This document shows, one piece after another, positions 1 to 6,578 of a stretch of DNA of 8,530 nucleotides. This DNA comes from Acinetobacter sp. (lineage in GTDB: Bacteria > Pseudomonadota > Gammaproteobacteria > Pseudomonadales > Moraxellaceae). The DNA lies in the NCBI GenBank assembly GCA_008017255.1, contig SSHD01000125.1, positions 1 through 8,530 on the forward strand, in the 5' to 3' direction. Positions within the stretch are counted from its first letter, which is position 1. The number at the start of each line of letters is the position of its first letter. The translations under genes were made by a program, and so were the position numbers. The notes under the pieces were generated by a model. That model made no database searches, was not told where the DNA came from, and worked only from the letters and a program-made list of their open reading frames with translations.

Positions 1-426
1 GCAGAATTAGGCGCGGTTAAAGATCAAAAAAATGAATATTCTTGCGTGCTGTATGTGCAGTTTTTACATGCCCAACCTTATCAAAATTTCCTGATTATGG
101 GCGATGCAGGTTGGCAAACTGAATTTAAACTATTGCAGCAATATCCCAATTTAAAAGTCGATGTGTTGGTGCTGGGTCATCATGGCAGTAAACACAGTTC
201 AGCCTATGATTTTTTAACTCAGCTAAAACCTAAACTGGCGATTGCTTCTAGCGGTTTTAACAATCGTTATGGTCACCCAAGTAGGGAAGTGCAACAGCGG
301 TTAAAGGCTTTAAATATTCCGCTGTTAAATACCGCACAAACTGGCACAATCCATTTTATTTTTGAACATGGCACTGTGCAGTTAATACAACAACGCCAGC
401 AACGTAAATGGTTAAGGCGAGATTAA
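1..426 (+). CDS. comEC: DNA internalization-related competence protein ComEC/Rec2, C-terminal part (5' truncated by window)
   Basis: The frame is open from base 1 to the TAA at 424-426, so this is the last 141 residues of a protein that normally has roughly 700-800. ComEC is the inner-membrane channel that brings single-stranded DNA into the cytoplasm during natural transformation. The visible part is the end of its C-terminal metallo-beta-lactamase-like domain. It shows the family signature: a MGDAG strand, then DVLVLGHHGSKHSS, then a strand leading into a NRYGHPS motif followed by a V..RL helix. The GTG at 46 is an internal valine, not a start. The gene converges on the acyltransferase with 22 bp between the stops and no obvious terminator. 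Family assignment is firm; the N-terminal and transmembrane parts lie outside the window. Confidence 0.93.
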   Translation, partial: AELGAVKDQKNEYSCVLYVQFLHAQPYQNFLIMGDAGWQTEFKLLQQYPNLKVDVLVLGHHGSKHSSAYDFLTQLKPKLAIASSGFNNRYGHPSREVQQRLKALNIPLLNTAQTGTIHFIFEHGTVQLIQQRQQRKWLRRD

Positions 427-448
427 TCGTTTAAGTCTCTTGTTTTGC

Positions 449-1381
449 TTAGGCGTTTGAACGCACAGCAGCCACTTTAGCTAAGGCATCAGCTTCATCT
501 ATATTATAAATTTTATGTAAAGCAGGGTTGGCACTAAAGCGTTTATAACTCCAGTGATAATGTTGTGGATAGCGTTGGATTAAGTCTTCTAAACTCTGAT
601 GGATAATGCGTGTACCATCCACAGCACTGCCTGCATAAATTTGCGGGTCAATGGCTTCTATATAACAATCGAAACCGTGCTCAGTGCGTATGGTATAAAT
701 CAATAATGCCTGCGCTTTGGTTTTTTGAATTAACTTGGCACTTAAACTACTCGATGCCAATGGAATGCCAAAATAATCCACCATTTCACCACCCAAATCT
801 GGACTATGATCGGGCAAAATGACCGTGGTGCCACCTTGTTTTAAAGCTTTAAAAATCTGCCGCACCCCAGTTTCATTGGTTGGAACTAAATGCGCTTGCT
901 CGCGGCTGCGTGCCTCACGGACAAACACATCGACCTGTGGGTTTTTGACGGGTTTATATAAAATGGTCATGTTGGTATGTTGCGCTAACCAGACATTCAT
1001 CACTTCCCATGTGCCAAAATGTGGCGCAATTAGCACCACACCTTTTTGCGCTGCTAAAGCGGCATGCAGCAGTTCTTCACCATGAACTTGATGAATACGT
1101 TGGATATTTTTTTGATTCGATGCGCCCCAAATGCTAATAAATTCAAAATACGCCATCAGTTCATTGCGAATGGCGTGTTTGCTCAGCTGTTGCAGTTCAG
1201 CATCGGCTAAATATGGGAAGGCAATTTTTAAATTGAGTCGGATAATTTTTACCAATTTAGACAGCGGAAATGTTGTGACCAATAGCGCAAATACGCGTGC
1301 TAAAAAACGCCCCAAAGCCATCGGTTGGCGGCTAATGAAGTGTAATAAGGGGGATGAGCGATTTGATCTCGACTGGGTCAT
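449..1381 (-). CDS. lpxM: Late lipid A (LpxL/LpxM-type) lysophospholipid acyltransferase, probably LpxM
   Basis: This 310-residue protein belongs to the LpxL/LpxM/HtrB acyltransferase family. These inner-membrane enzymes transfer a fatty acyl chain from acyl-ACP to a hydroxyacyl group of lipid A at the cytoplasmic face. The catalytic HX4E motif is seen as HFGTWE at residues 121-126. A DHSPDLGG...DYFGIP block (191-207) and a terminal HYHWSYKRF segment (274-282) match the usual family pattern. A hydrophobic stretch at about 21-45 may sit in the membrane. I chose the ATG at 1381. The in-frame TTG at 1405 lies at the predicted transcription start of the -10 box at 1411-1416, so it is unlikely. 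A weak Shine-Dalgarno (TTGGA) lies very close to the ATG. The name LpxM rather than LpxL rests on my recollection that the A. baumannii lpxM gene sits beside comEC and an S49 peptidase. The family is near certain and the paralogue is less so. Confidence 0.88.
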   Translation of the reverse strand: MTQSRSNRSSPLLHFISRQPMALGRFLARVFALLVTTFPLSKLVKIIRLNLKIAFPYLADAELQQLSKHAIRNELMAYFEFISIWGASNQKNIQRIHQVHGEELLHAALAAQKGVVLIAPHFGTWEVMNVWLAQHTNMTILYKPVKNPQVDVFVREARSREQAHLVPTNETGVRQIFKALKQGGTTVILPDHSPDLGGEMVDYFGIPLASSSLSAKLIQKTKAQALLIYTIRTEHGFDCYIEAIDPQIYAGSAVDGTRIIHQSLEDLIQRYPQHYHWSYKRFSANPALHKIYNIDEADALAKVAAVRSNA

Positions 1382-1410
1382 ATATCCAAGCTTAAAAAAT
1401 AGCAAACAAA

Positions 1411-1440
1411 AGTATAACGCAAAAAATAATGATAAGTTAA
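1411..1440 (-). promoter_or_regulatory. Predicted sigma70 promoter of the acyltransferase gene
   Basis: Read on the minus strand, TTAACT (1435-1440) is separated by 18 bp from TATACT (1411-1416). The -10 matches consensus at 5 of 6 positions and the -35 at 4 of 6. Transcription would start around 1404, giving a short leader before the ATG at 1381. Prediction from sequence only. Confidence 0.5.
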
Positions 1441-1477
1441 GCCACGTTATTTAAACAGTTTTAGTCCAATCCACGTA

Positions 1478-1483
1478 TATAAT
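1478..1483 (+). promoter_or_regulatory. Predicted -10 box of the S49 peptidase gene
   Basis: A perfect TATAAT lies 34 bp upstream of the ATG at 1518. The expected -35 position (about 1455-1461, ACAGTTT) matches consensus poorly, so activity may depend on an activator or on the A/T-rich upstream DNA. The site lies in the 136-bp divergent region shared with the acyltransferase promoter. Confidence 0.45.
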
Positions 1484-1517
1484 AGCAGCACTCTTATATC
1501 TATTGGATTGGAATGTT

Positions 1518-2540
1518 ATGTCCGATTGGCCACCAAAACCACAACATGAAGCAACGCCACGTCCGCACGAGCCGGGTAAAGAATGGCAAATTTTAGAAAA
1601 AGCGGTCTTGGCATCTGTCGAAGAACAGCGCCGTAGTCGCCGTTGGAGCATCTTTTTTAAAGGTTTGGGCTTTGCCTATTTATTAATTGTGCTGATTGCC
1701 ATGACAAAAAGCTGCTCTATTGCGGCAGATCAATCCAAAGCCAGTTTAGGTGGCTCGCATTTGGCGGTGGTGAATATTATTGGCACCATTGATTCATCCA
1801 GCAGTCAGTCAGCAGTCAATAGTGAAGATACCAGCAAAGCGCTAAAACGTGCTTTTGAAGCCAGTGGCAGTAAAGCCGTTGCGCTTAATATTAACTCGCC
1901 GGGCGGTTCGCCGGTGCAGTCCGATGAAATTTGGCAAGAAATTCGTCATTTAAAGAAACAACATCCGAATAAAAAAGTCTATGCGGTGATTGGCGATATG
2001 GGCGCATCTGGGGCGTATTATATTGCTTCTGCTGCCGATGAAATTATTGTTAATCCATCTAGTTTGGTTGGTTCAATTGGCGTAATTATGCCGAATTATG
2101 GCTTAAGTGGTTTGGCACAAAAGTTAGGTGTGGAAGATCGCACTTTAACCTCTGGCGATAACAAAGACATTTTAAGCATGACTAAGCCAATTAATCCTGC
2201 ACAGCAAGCACATGTGCAAGCGGTGTTAGACAACGTACACAGTCATTTTATTACTGCGGTGAAACAGGGGCGTGGTAAACGCTTAAAATCCAATGACCCG
2301 TCAATTTTCTCTGGCTTATTTTGGACTGGTGAGCAAGCGGTGGCACTGGGTATTGCCGATCGTAGCGGCAGCATGACCAGCTTAATGCGAGAACTCAAAA
2401 TCGAGCAAAAAGTGGATTACACTATTCAGCGAAGTCCATTTGAGTCAATTTTAGGTCGTGTAGGTACATCTATCGGTGAGGGTATGAGTAGCGCCTTGGC
2501 TGAGCAATTGCAGACCAAGCAAGAAGTTAAAATGCAATAA
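1518..2540 (+). CDS. Membrane-anchored S49 family serine peptidase (signal peptide peptidase SppA/SohB-like)
   Basis: This 340-residue protein is of the short single-domain SppA type. S49 enzymes cut residual signal peptides and membrane-associated peptides using a Ser-Lys dyad. Residues 1-43 are charged and proline-rich and probably cytoplasmic. One transmembrane helix follows (about 46-63), and the catalytic domain should then face the periplasm. Family landmarks are NINSPGGSPVQSDEI (124-138), the nucleophile Ser164 in GDMGASGAYYIA, the SLVGSIGVI strand (182-190) and the probable general base Lys216 in SGDNKD. The tail (305-340) is polar and unassigned. I took the ATG at 1518; an upstream in-frame TTG at 1503 has no better ribosome site, and only a weak TGGA precedes the ATG. 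SppA and SohB cannot be separated by eye, so no symbol is given. The hydrolase gene lies 93 bp downstream on the same strand and may be cotranscribed. Confidence 0.9.
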   Translation: MSDWPPKPQHEATPRPHEPGKEWQILEKAVLASVEEQRRSRRWSIFFKGLGFAYLLIVLIAMTKSCSIAADQSKASLGGSHLAVVNIIGTIDSSSSQSAVNSEDTSKALKRAFEASGSKAVALNINSPGGSPVQSDEIWQEIRHLKKQHPNKKVYAVIGDMGASGAYYIASAADEIIVNPSSLVGSIGVIMPNYGLSGLAQKLGVEDRTLTSGDNKDILSMTKPINPAQQAHVQAVLDNVHSHFITAVKQGRGKRLKSNDPSIFSGLFWTGEQAVALGIADRSGSMTSLMRELKIEQKVDYTIQRSPFESILGRVGTSIGEGMSSALAEQLQTKQEVKMQ

Positions 2541-2554
2541 ATTTTGATGAACGG

Positions 2555-2608
2555 CTTGAGCATGGTTTTTGCGCGCAAGTCTCTGCATTTGCGCGCAACA
2601 TGCTTGAG
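2555..2608 (+). repeat. Long hairpin built on two copies of the palindrome TTGCGCGCAA
   Basis: The self-complementary 10-mer TTGCGCGCAA occurs at 2569-2578 and again at 2589-2598. The copies are flanked by AGCATG (2559-2564) and CATGCT (2599-2604). As RNA this folds into a 16-bp stem with one 4-nt bulge (2565-2568) and a 10-nt loop (2579-2588). Four more pairs including G-U can form outside it (2555-2558 with 2605-2608). No run of T follows, so it is not a standard intrinsic terminator. It lies between the peptidase stop and the hydrolase ribosome site. Possible roles are an mRNA-stability or processing element, a partial attenuator, or a paired operator. Confidence 0.75.
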
Positions 2609-2623
2609 TGACTTCTTCAATGT

Positions 2624-2628
2624 AAGGA
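2624..2628 (+). promoter_or_regulatory. Ribosome binding site deciding the hydrolase start
   Basis: AAGGA lies 5 nt before the ATG at 2634. This favours that codon over the upstream in-frame ATG at 2547, which has no Shine-Dalgarno and would translate the hairpin. Confidence 0.7.
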
Positions 2629-2633
2629 TTACC

Positions 2634-3431
2634 ATGAAACCACTGATTCATTTTGCGCATGCCAATGGTGTGCCATCTAAGGTTTATCAAAAACTATTTG
2701 ATCTACTCAAAGATGATTATGATGTGATTTATGTGCCTGAAATTGGTCCAGATAAACGCTATCCCATTACCAATCATTGGCCGTATTTGGTCGATCAAAT
2801 TATTGATAATATTGTGCAGCAAGCCAAAGGTCGCAAAGTGATTGGTTTGGGGCATTCTTTGGGTTCGGTACTGACCCTCATGGCAGCATTTCGTCGACCT
2901 GAATTGTTTGCGCAAGTGATCATGCTTGATCCGCCGCTCATTGTCGGTCGACATTCCTTTGCATTTCATGTGGCACGCCTACTCAACCTCAAGCTGTTGG
3001 ATCGCATGACCCCCGCAGGTTTGTCGGCACGTCGCCGTGAACATTGGCAGTCACGTGAGCAAGCAGCAGCATCCTTGCGCCCGAAAGCGCTTTATAAAAG
3101 TTTTGATGCCGATTGTTTTCAAGCCTATATTGACCATGCTTTGAGTGATGACCCACAGCGTGGTGGCGTGACCTTAAGCATTGCACGAGATGATGAAGTG
3201 GCGATTTTCCGTAAAATGCCATCGTGGTGGTGGTTACCACAACCGAAGCCGAAAGTGCCAGTGCATTTGGTGTCGGGGCGTGACAGTGCATTCTTAAAAA
3301 ATAAATTTCCACAGATGGTCAAACAAAAATGGGGCATTCCATTTTCAGTGGTCGATGGTGGGCACATGTTCCCCTTGGAACATCCGTTGGAAACGGTAGA
3401 GAAGATTCGAAGTTTGATTCAGGTCAAATAA
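2634..3431 (+). CDS. Alpha/beta hydrolase family protein (putative esterase/lipase-like)
   Basis: This 265-residue protein has an alpha/beta-hydrolase fold. The N-terminal HANG (9-12) is the usual oxyanion-hole loop. The nucleophile elbow is GLGHSLGS with Ser75. The likely acid is Asp217 in SGRDSAF, and the likely catalytic histidine is His244 in GGHMFPLEHP. A basic, tryptophan-containing insertion (about 110-205, including the SWWWLPQPKPK stretch) forms the cap region. There is no signal peptide or transmembrane helix, so it is expected in the cytoplasm. The substrate cannot be told from the sequence. The start at 2634 has a good AAGGA site and gives the typical MKPLIHFAHANG opening. The gene follows the S49 peptidase on the same strand and converges on purN. 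Confidence 0.88.
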   Translation: MKPLIHFAHANGVPSKVYQKLFDLLKDDYDVIYVPEIGPDKRYPITNHWPYLVDQIIDNIVQQAKGRKVIGLGHSLGSVLTLMAAFRRPELFAQVIMLDPPLIVGRHSFAFHVARLLNLKLLDRMTPAGLSARRREHWQSREQAAASLRPKALYKSFDADCFQAYIDHALSDDPQRGGVTLSIARDDEVAIFRKMPSWWWLPQPKPKVPVHLVSGRDSAFLKNKFPQMVKQKWGIPFSVVDGGHMFPLEHPLETVEKIRSLIQVK

Positions 3432-3436
3432 CAACA

Positions 3437-3499
3437 GACCTCTTGCCCCTATAGTTTCGCTTGATAAGGGGGGAGCTATAGAGGGTGTTGCAAGAGGAT
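3437..3499. repeat. Interrupted inverted repeat between convergent genes (possible bidirectional terminator or MITE-like remnant)
   Basis: CCTCTTGC (3439-3446) is exactly complementary to GCAAGAGG (3490-3497). Inside it the palindrome CTATAG occurs at 3449-3454 and 3476-3481, and CCCCT (3446-3450) can also pair with AGGGG (3467-3471). Nothing else is recognisable in the gap between the hydrolase and purN stops (3432-3527). No T-run follows on either strand, so terminator function is only possible. The left end GACCTCTTGC matches the presumed IS end at 8368 (GATCTCTTGC) at 9 of 10 positions, which raises the option of a small non-autonomous element. I see no target duplication. Confidence 0.55.
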
Positions 3500-3527
3500 A
3501 CTTAGATGAAAGCGTTGCTGCTCATTT

Positions 3528-4166
3528 TTACCACTGTGCAAACTGAATCGGCTGTTCTAACGGTTTTTGATTGAAATAAGCCTGACCGTGTTGCCAAGTG
3601 AGTTGACCATTGCAGAACCATTGCAGCACTTGCGGGTAGAGCACATGCTCCAGTTTATGCACACGTTTTGCTAAAGTTTCAGCGTTATCATGCGGCGCAA
3701 CTGCAATAGCGAATTGCGCAATACTTTGCCCTGCATCAAGTTCGGTACTGACAAAATGCACCGTACAGCCGTGTAAGCGATCACCAGTATTGAGAACACG
3801 TTGATGAGTATTGATGCCTTTATAATAAGGCAGCAAAGAAGGGTGGATATTAAGCATTTTACCTTGCCACTTGCTGACAAAGTCGGCGGTAAGTATGCGC
3901 ATAAAACCCGCCAGTATTACTACATCCACTTGCCATGCCAACAGTTGCTGATGCATGGCTTCATCAAAACCAGCTCGGTTTGGATATTCTTTGTGGGAAA
4001 TGACCGTAGTGGCAATCTGCTGCTGTGTAGCACGTTGTAAGGCATAAGCATCGGCTTTGTTGGAAAGTACACCAACGATTTGCCCTGAAAGCTGCCCATT
4101 GAGTTGGGCATCAATCAAGGCTTGTAAGTTGCTACCAGTGCCGGAAACTAGTACCGCAATTTTCAT
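3528..4166 (-). CDS. purN: Phosphoribosylglycinamide formyltransferase (GAR transformylase)
   Basis: This 212-residue enzyme is of the usual PurN length. It transfers a formyl group from 10-formyl-tetrahydrofolate to GAR, the third step of de novo purine synthesis, in the cytoplasm. The phosphate-binding start VSGTGSNLQAL (7-17) is present. The catalytic residues fall at the standard positions Asn106 and His108 in MLNIHPSLLP, and Asp144 in STELDAG. The AGFMRIL segment (86-92) of the folate site is also conserved. Its ATG overlaps the purM stop by one base (TAATG), with no clear Shine-Dalgarno, so translation is probably coupled to purM. No inactivating change is visible. Confidence 0.97.
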   Translation of the reverse strand: MKIAVLVSGTGSNLQALIDAQLNGQLSGQIVGVLSNKADAYALQRATQQQIATTVISHKEYPNRAGFDEAMHQQLLAWQVDVVILAGFMRILTADFVSKWQGKMLNIHPSLLPYYKGINTHQRVLNTGDRLHGCTVHFVSTELDAGQSIAQFAIAVAPHDNAETLAKRVHKLEHVLYPQVLQWFCNGQLTWQHGQAYFNQKPLEQPIQFAQW

Positions 4167-5236
4167 TACGCAAAAATGACCCGAATTTTTTCGTCTGCGC
4201 CTTCAACCGATGCAGCATTGTCTTGGATGTGACCCATTGTCCAAGCCTTTTCACCCAGACGAGTTAAAAGTTCAACCGTTTTGTCTGCGTCATTTGCATC
4301 CACTGCAATCACCATACCGACGCCGCAGTTAAAGGTGCGGTACATTTCAAACTGTTCAACACCACCTTCACGTTGTAAAAGTTTGAACAATTCTGGCCAT
4401 TGCCAAGAAGATTCATTAATGACCGCTTGTGCGCCATTTGGTAGGACGCGCGGTAAATTGCCCGGTAAACCGCCACCAGTGATGTGTGCCATAGCATGAA
4501 CATCAACTTGCTTGCATAGCTCAAGTAATGGCTTAACATAAATACGAGTTGGTTCCATTGCCACGTCGGCAAGTGGGCGACCATCCACAATTTGAGTTAA
4601 ATCGACATTTTTTACATCTAAAATTTTACGCAGTAGAGAGTAACCATTTGAGTGAGCACCGCTCGATGCCACGCCAATTAACACATCACCTGCTTTTACT
4701 TTGCTGCCATCAATAATTTTGCTTTGCTCAACTACGCCTACACAGAAACCTGCTAAGTCGTAATCTTCACCTTCATACATCCCTGGCATTTCAGCAGTTT
4801 CACCGCCAACCAATGCACAACCTGCAAGCTCACAACCTTTACCAATACCTGTGACTACATTGGCAGCAACATCTACATTTAAATGACCAGTTGCATAGTA
4901 GTCGAGGAAAAATAATGGCTCAGCACCGCAGACCAATAAGTCGTTGACGCACATTGCAACCAAGTCCTGACCAATGGTGTCGTGGCGGTTGAGGTTTAGC
5001 GCAAGGCGTAATTTAGTGCCTACACCATCTGTACCTGAAACCAGTACGGGTTCTTCATAACCTTTTGGAATTTTGCACAAAGCACCAAAACCACCTAAAC
5101 CGCCCATCACTTCAGGACGGGTGGTGCGTTTTGCGACAGATTTGATACGATCGACCAGTGCGTCGCCCGCTTCAATGTCGACGCCCGCATCTTTGTAGCT
5201 TAAACCGGTATTTGGGGTAGAAGTTGAGTTGCTCAT
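4166..5236 (-). CDS. purM: Phosphoribosylformylglycinamidine cyclo-ligase (AIR synthetase)
   Basis: This 356-residue cytoplasmic enzyme closes the imidazole ring of AIR from FGAM and ATP, the fifth step of purine synthesis. Signatures in order are [10 protein letters not shown] (67-76), [13 protein letters not shown] (89-101), [11 protein letters not shown] (144-154), [12 protein letters not shown] (191-202), [16 protein letters not shown] (251-266) and the C-terminal RTFNCGVGM (300-308). The length is normal for the family. The ATG at 5236 has a good GGAGA site (5244-5248 on the complementary strand) 7 nt away. It is the first gene of a purM-purN operon and diverges from the AI-2E family gene. 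Confidence 0.98.
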   Translation of the reverse strand: MSNSTSTPNTGLSYKDAGVDIEAGDALVDRIKSVAKRTTRPEVMGGLGGFGALCKIPKGYEEPVLVSGTDGVGTKLRLALNLNRHDTIGQDLVAMCVNDLLVCGAEPLFFLDYYATGHLNVDVAANVVTGIGKGCELAGCALVGGETAEMPGMYEGEDYDLAGFCVGVVEQSKIIDGSKVKAGDVLIGVASSGAHSNGYSLLRKILDVKNVDLTQIVDGRPLADVAMEPTRIYVKPLLELCKQVDVHAMAHITGGGLPGNLPRVLPNGAQAVINESSWQWPELFKLLQREGGVEQFEMYRTFNCGVGMVIAVDANDADKTVELLTRLGEKAWTMGHIQDNAASVEGADEKIRVIFA

Positions 5237-5261
5237 AATGAAGTCTCCGCATTGGCGGCAG

Positions 5262-5267
5262 ATTATA
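5262..5267 (-). promoter_or_regulatory. Predicted -10 box of purM-purN
   Basis: On the minus strand a perfect TATAAT lies 25 bp upstream of the purM ATG. The expected -35 region (5284-5291) has no good match, so activator dependence is possible. I saw no convincing E. coli-type PurR operator nearby. Confidence 0.45.
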
Positions 5268-5338
5268 ACCCGAATATACGAAACTCTTATGTTATTTATG
5301 CACGAAAATGCTATCTTTATTTAAAAATTTTTTCCATT

Positions 5339-5344
5339 TATAAC
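5339..5344 (+). promoter_or_regulatory. Possible -10 box of the AI-2E exporter-hda operon
   Basis: TATAAC (5 of 6 consensus positions) lies 26 bp before the ATG at 5371, downstream of an A/T-rich stretch (5315-5340). The -35 at about 5316-5321 (TTTATT) is weak. Low-confidence prediction. Confidence 0.3.
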
Positions 5345-5370
5345 GATTACACCACATAGGGTTGGTTTTT

Positions 5371-6558
5371 ATGCAAGATCAGGTGCTGCGCCGTATTTTT
5401 ATCCTTGCTGGACTCATATTGCTGCTGTGGGTCTTATATCTATTAAAACCTGTAGTGCTGCCGTTTATTGGCGCATTCTTTGTTGCCTATTTATTTAGCC
5501 CTTTGGTCGATCGATTATTGAAGTTAAAATTTCCACGCTGGTTGGCGATTAGTGTGGTCTTTATTGGTATTGGGGTCACTGTGACCGTGGCGTTGTGGTT
5601 CTTGCTGCCATTGGTATGGAAGCAGTTAATTTACGCACGTGACAGTATTCCAGCAGGGATTCATTGGGTCAATAGTACTTTTTTACCTTGGGTTTCTAGC
5701 ACCTTTAATGTTGTGCCGTTGGAGTTAGATGTAGAGCAAATTTCCGCTGCCATTATGGAATATGTGCAAACCAATTACAGCGCAGACAGTATTCAGGCTA
5801 TTGCGGCACGTGTTGCGCAATCGGGTTTGAACTTTATTCAGTTGGGCGGCGTAGTGCTGCTCATCCCCATTATTGCGTTCTATTTCTTGCTCGATTGGGA
5901 CAGAATGCTGCAAGGCTTCCGCCGCTTAATTCCGCGTCCTTATGAAACTACAGTGTTGAATATTGCCCAAGAGTGCCACAGTGTATTGGGCGCATTTGTA
6001 AAAGGGCAGTTTTTGGTAATGTTTTTGCTCGGCATTGTCTATGCTGTGGGGTTGCAGTTAATTGGTTTAGAAGTCGGTTTAATTATTGGTATGGTGGCTG
6101 GTTTAGCCAGTATTATTCCGTATTTAGGTTTTGCGGTGGGTATTGTTGCTGCGGTTATTGCATCACTGTTCCAGTTTGGTCTGGACTGGATGCAGTTGCT
6201 ACTGGTTGCTGTGGTATTTATGGTTGGGCAAATGGTCGAAGGCTATATTTTGCAGCCGTTTTTATTGGGCGATAAAATTGGTTTGTCGCCAGTTGCTGTG
6301 GTATTTGCGGTATTGGCAGGTGCACAGTTGGCAGGTTTTCTCGGAATGCTGATTGCTTTGCCGGTTGCAGCAGTCATCGTCGTACTATTGAAATATGCTC
6401 GAGAGTGCTATGAACAAAGCGCATGCTATGGCTTAGCGCCTGAACTTATTACGCCACCGCAGGACAGCCAAGTCGCCTATGCAGAGGCGGGGGCTATTGA
6501 TCTTGCAACTGAAAAAGATCAAGATAGCGATTCGCTAAATACGCCTAATACGAAATAA
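5371..6558 (+). CDS. AI-2E family transporter (PerM/TqsA-like inner-membrane protein)
   Basis: This 395-residue polytopic inner-membrane protein belongs to the AI-2E/UPF0118 family. Members have been linked to export of autoinducer-2 or to ion/proton antiport; the substrate here is unknown. Hydrophobic helices are visible at about 8-45 (two), 58-82, 154-175, 213-231, 233-265 (one or two), 273-287 and 305-340 (two). A soluble segment lies between 83 and 153. Family landmarks are AFYFLLDWDRM (169-179), FVKGQF (209-214), ASIIPYLGFAVG (246-257) and EGYILQPFLLGDKIGLSP (290-307). The last 50 residues are polar and acidic and probably cytoplasmic. I chose the ATG at 5371; the in-frame TTG at 5362 adds only three residues. 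The hda gene starts 20 bp after the stop, so the two are probably one operon. Confidence 0.92.
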   Translation: MQDQVLRRIFILAGLILLLWVLYLLKPVVLPFIGAFFVAYLFSPLVDRLLKLKFPRWLAISVVFIGIGVTVTVALWFLLPLVWKQLIYARDSIPAGIHWVNSTFLPWVSSTFNVVPLELDVEQISAAIMEYVQTNYSADSIQAIAARVAQSGLNFIQLGGVVLLIPIIAFYFLLDWDRMLQGFRRLIPRPYETTVLNIAQECHSVLGAFVKGQFLVMFLLGIVYAVGLQLIGLEVGLIIGMVAGLASIIPYLGFAVGIVAAVIASLFQFGLDWMQLLLVAVVFMVGQMVEGYILQPFLLGDKIGLSPVAVVFAVLAGAQLAGFLGMLIALPVAAVIVVLLKYARECYEQSACYGLAPELITPPQDSQVAYAEAGAIDLATEKDQDSDSLNTPNTK

Positions 6559-6578
6559 TTGGAGTACCCACCACACCA

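Noticed and set aside
610..1454. Plus-strand open frames opposite the acyltransferase (610-822, 819-1085, 1131-1454)
   Set aside because: They are antisense shadows of a gene with clear family motifs. Their translations show no family features.
2544..2633. Upstream extension of the hydrolase from the TTG at 2544 or ATG at 2547
   Set aside because: No Shine-Dalgarno is present and the added residues come from the hairpin. The ATG at 2634 has AAGGA and begins the conserved hydrolase N-terminus.
4164..4168. purM/purN TAATG overlap as a novelty
   Set aside because: One-base stop-start overlaps are common in bacterial operons; it is noted in the purN entry as likely translational coupling.
5237..5370. 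Possible PurR operator upstream of purM
   Set aside because: The CACGAAAATGC segment resembles only part of the E. coli PurR box and lacks the symmetric half, and I cannot confirm a PurR orthologue in this lineage.
5973..6352. Alternative frames within the AI-2E family gene (5973-6275, 6131-6352)
   Set aside because: They are Cys/Trp/Tyr-rich translations of a hydrophobic gene read out of frame, typical of shadow frames.
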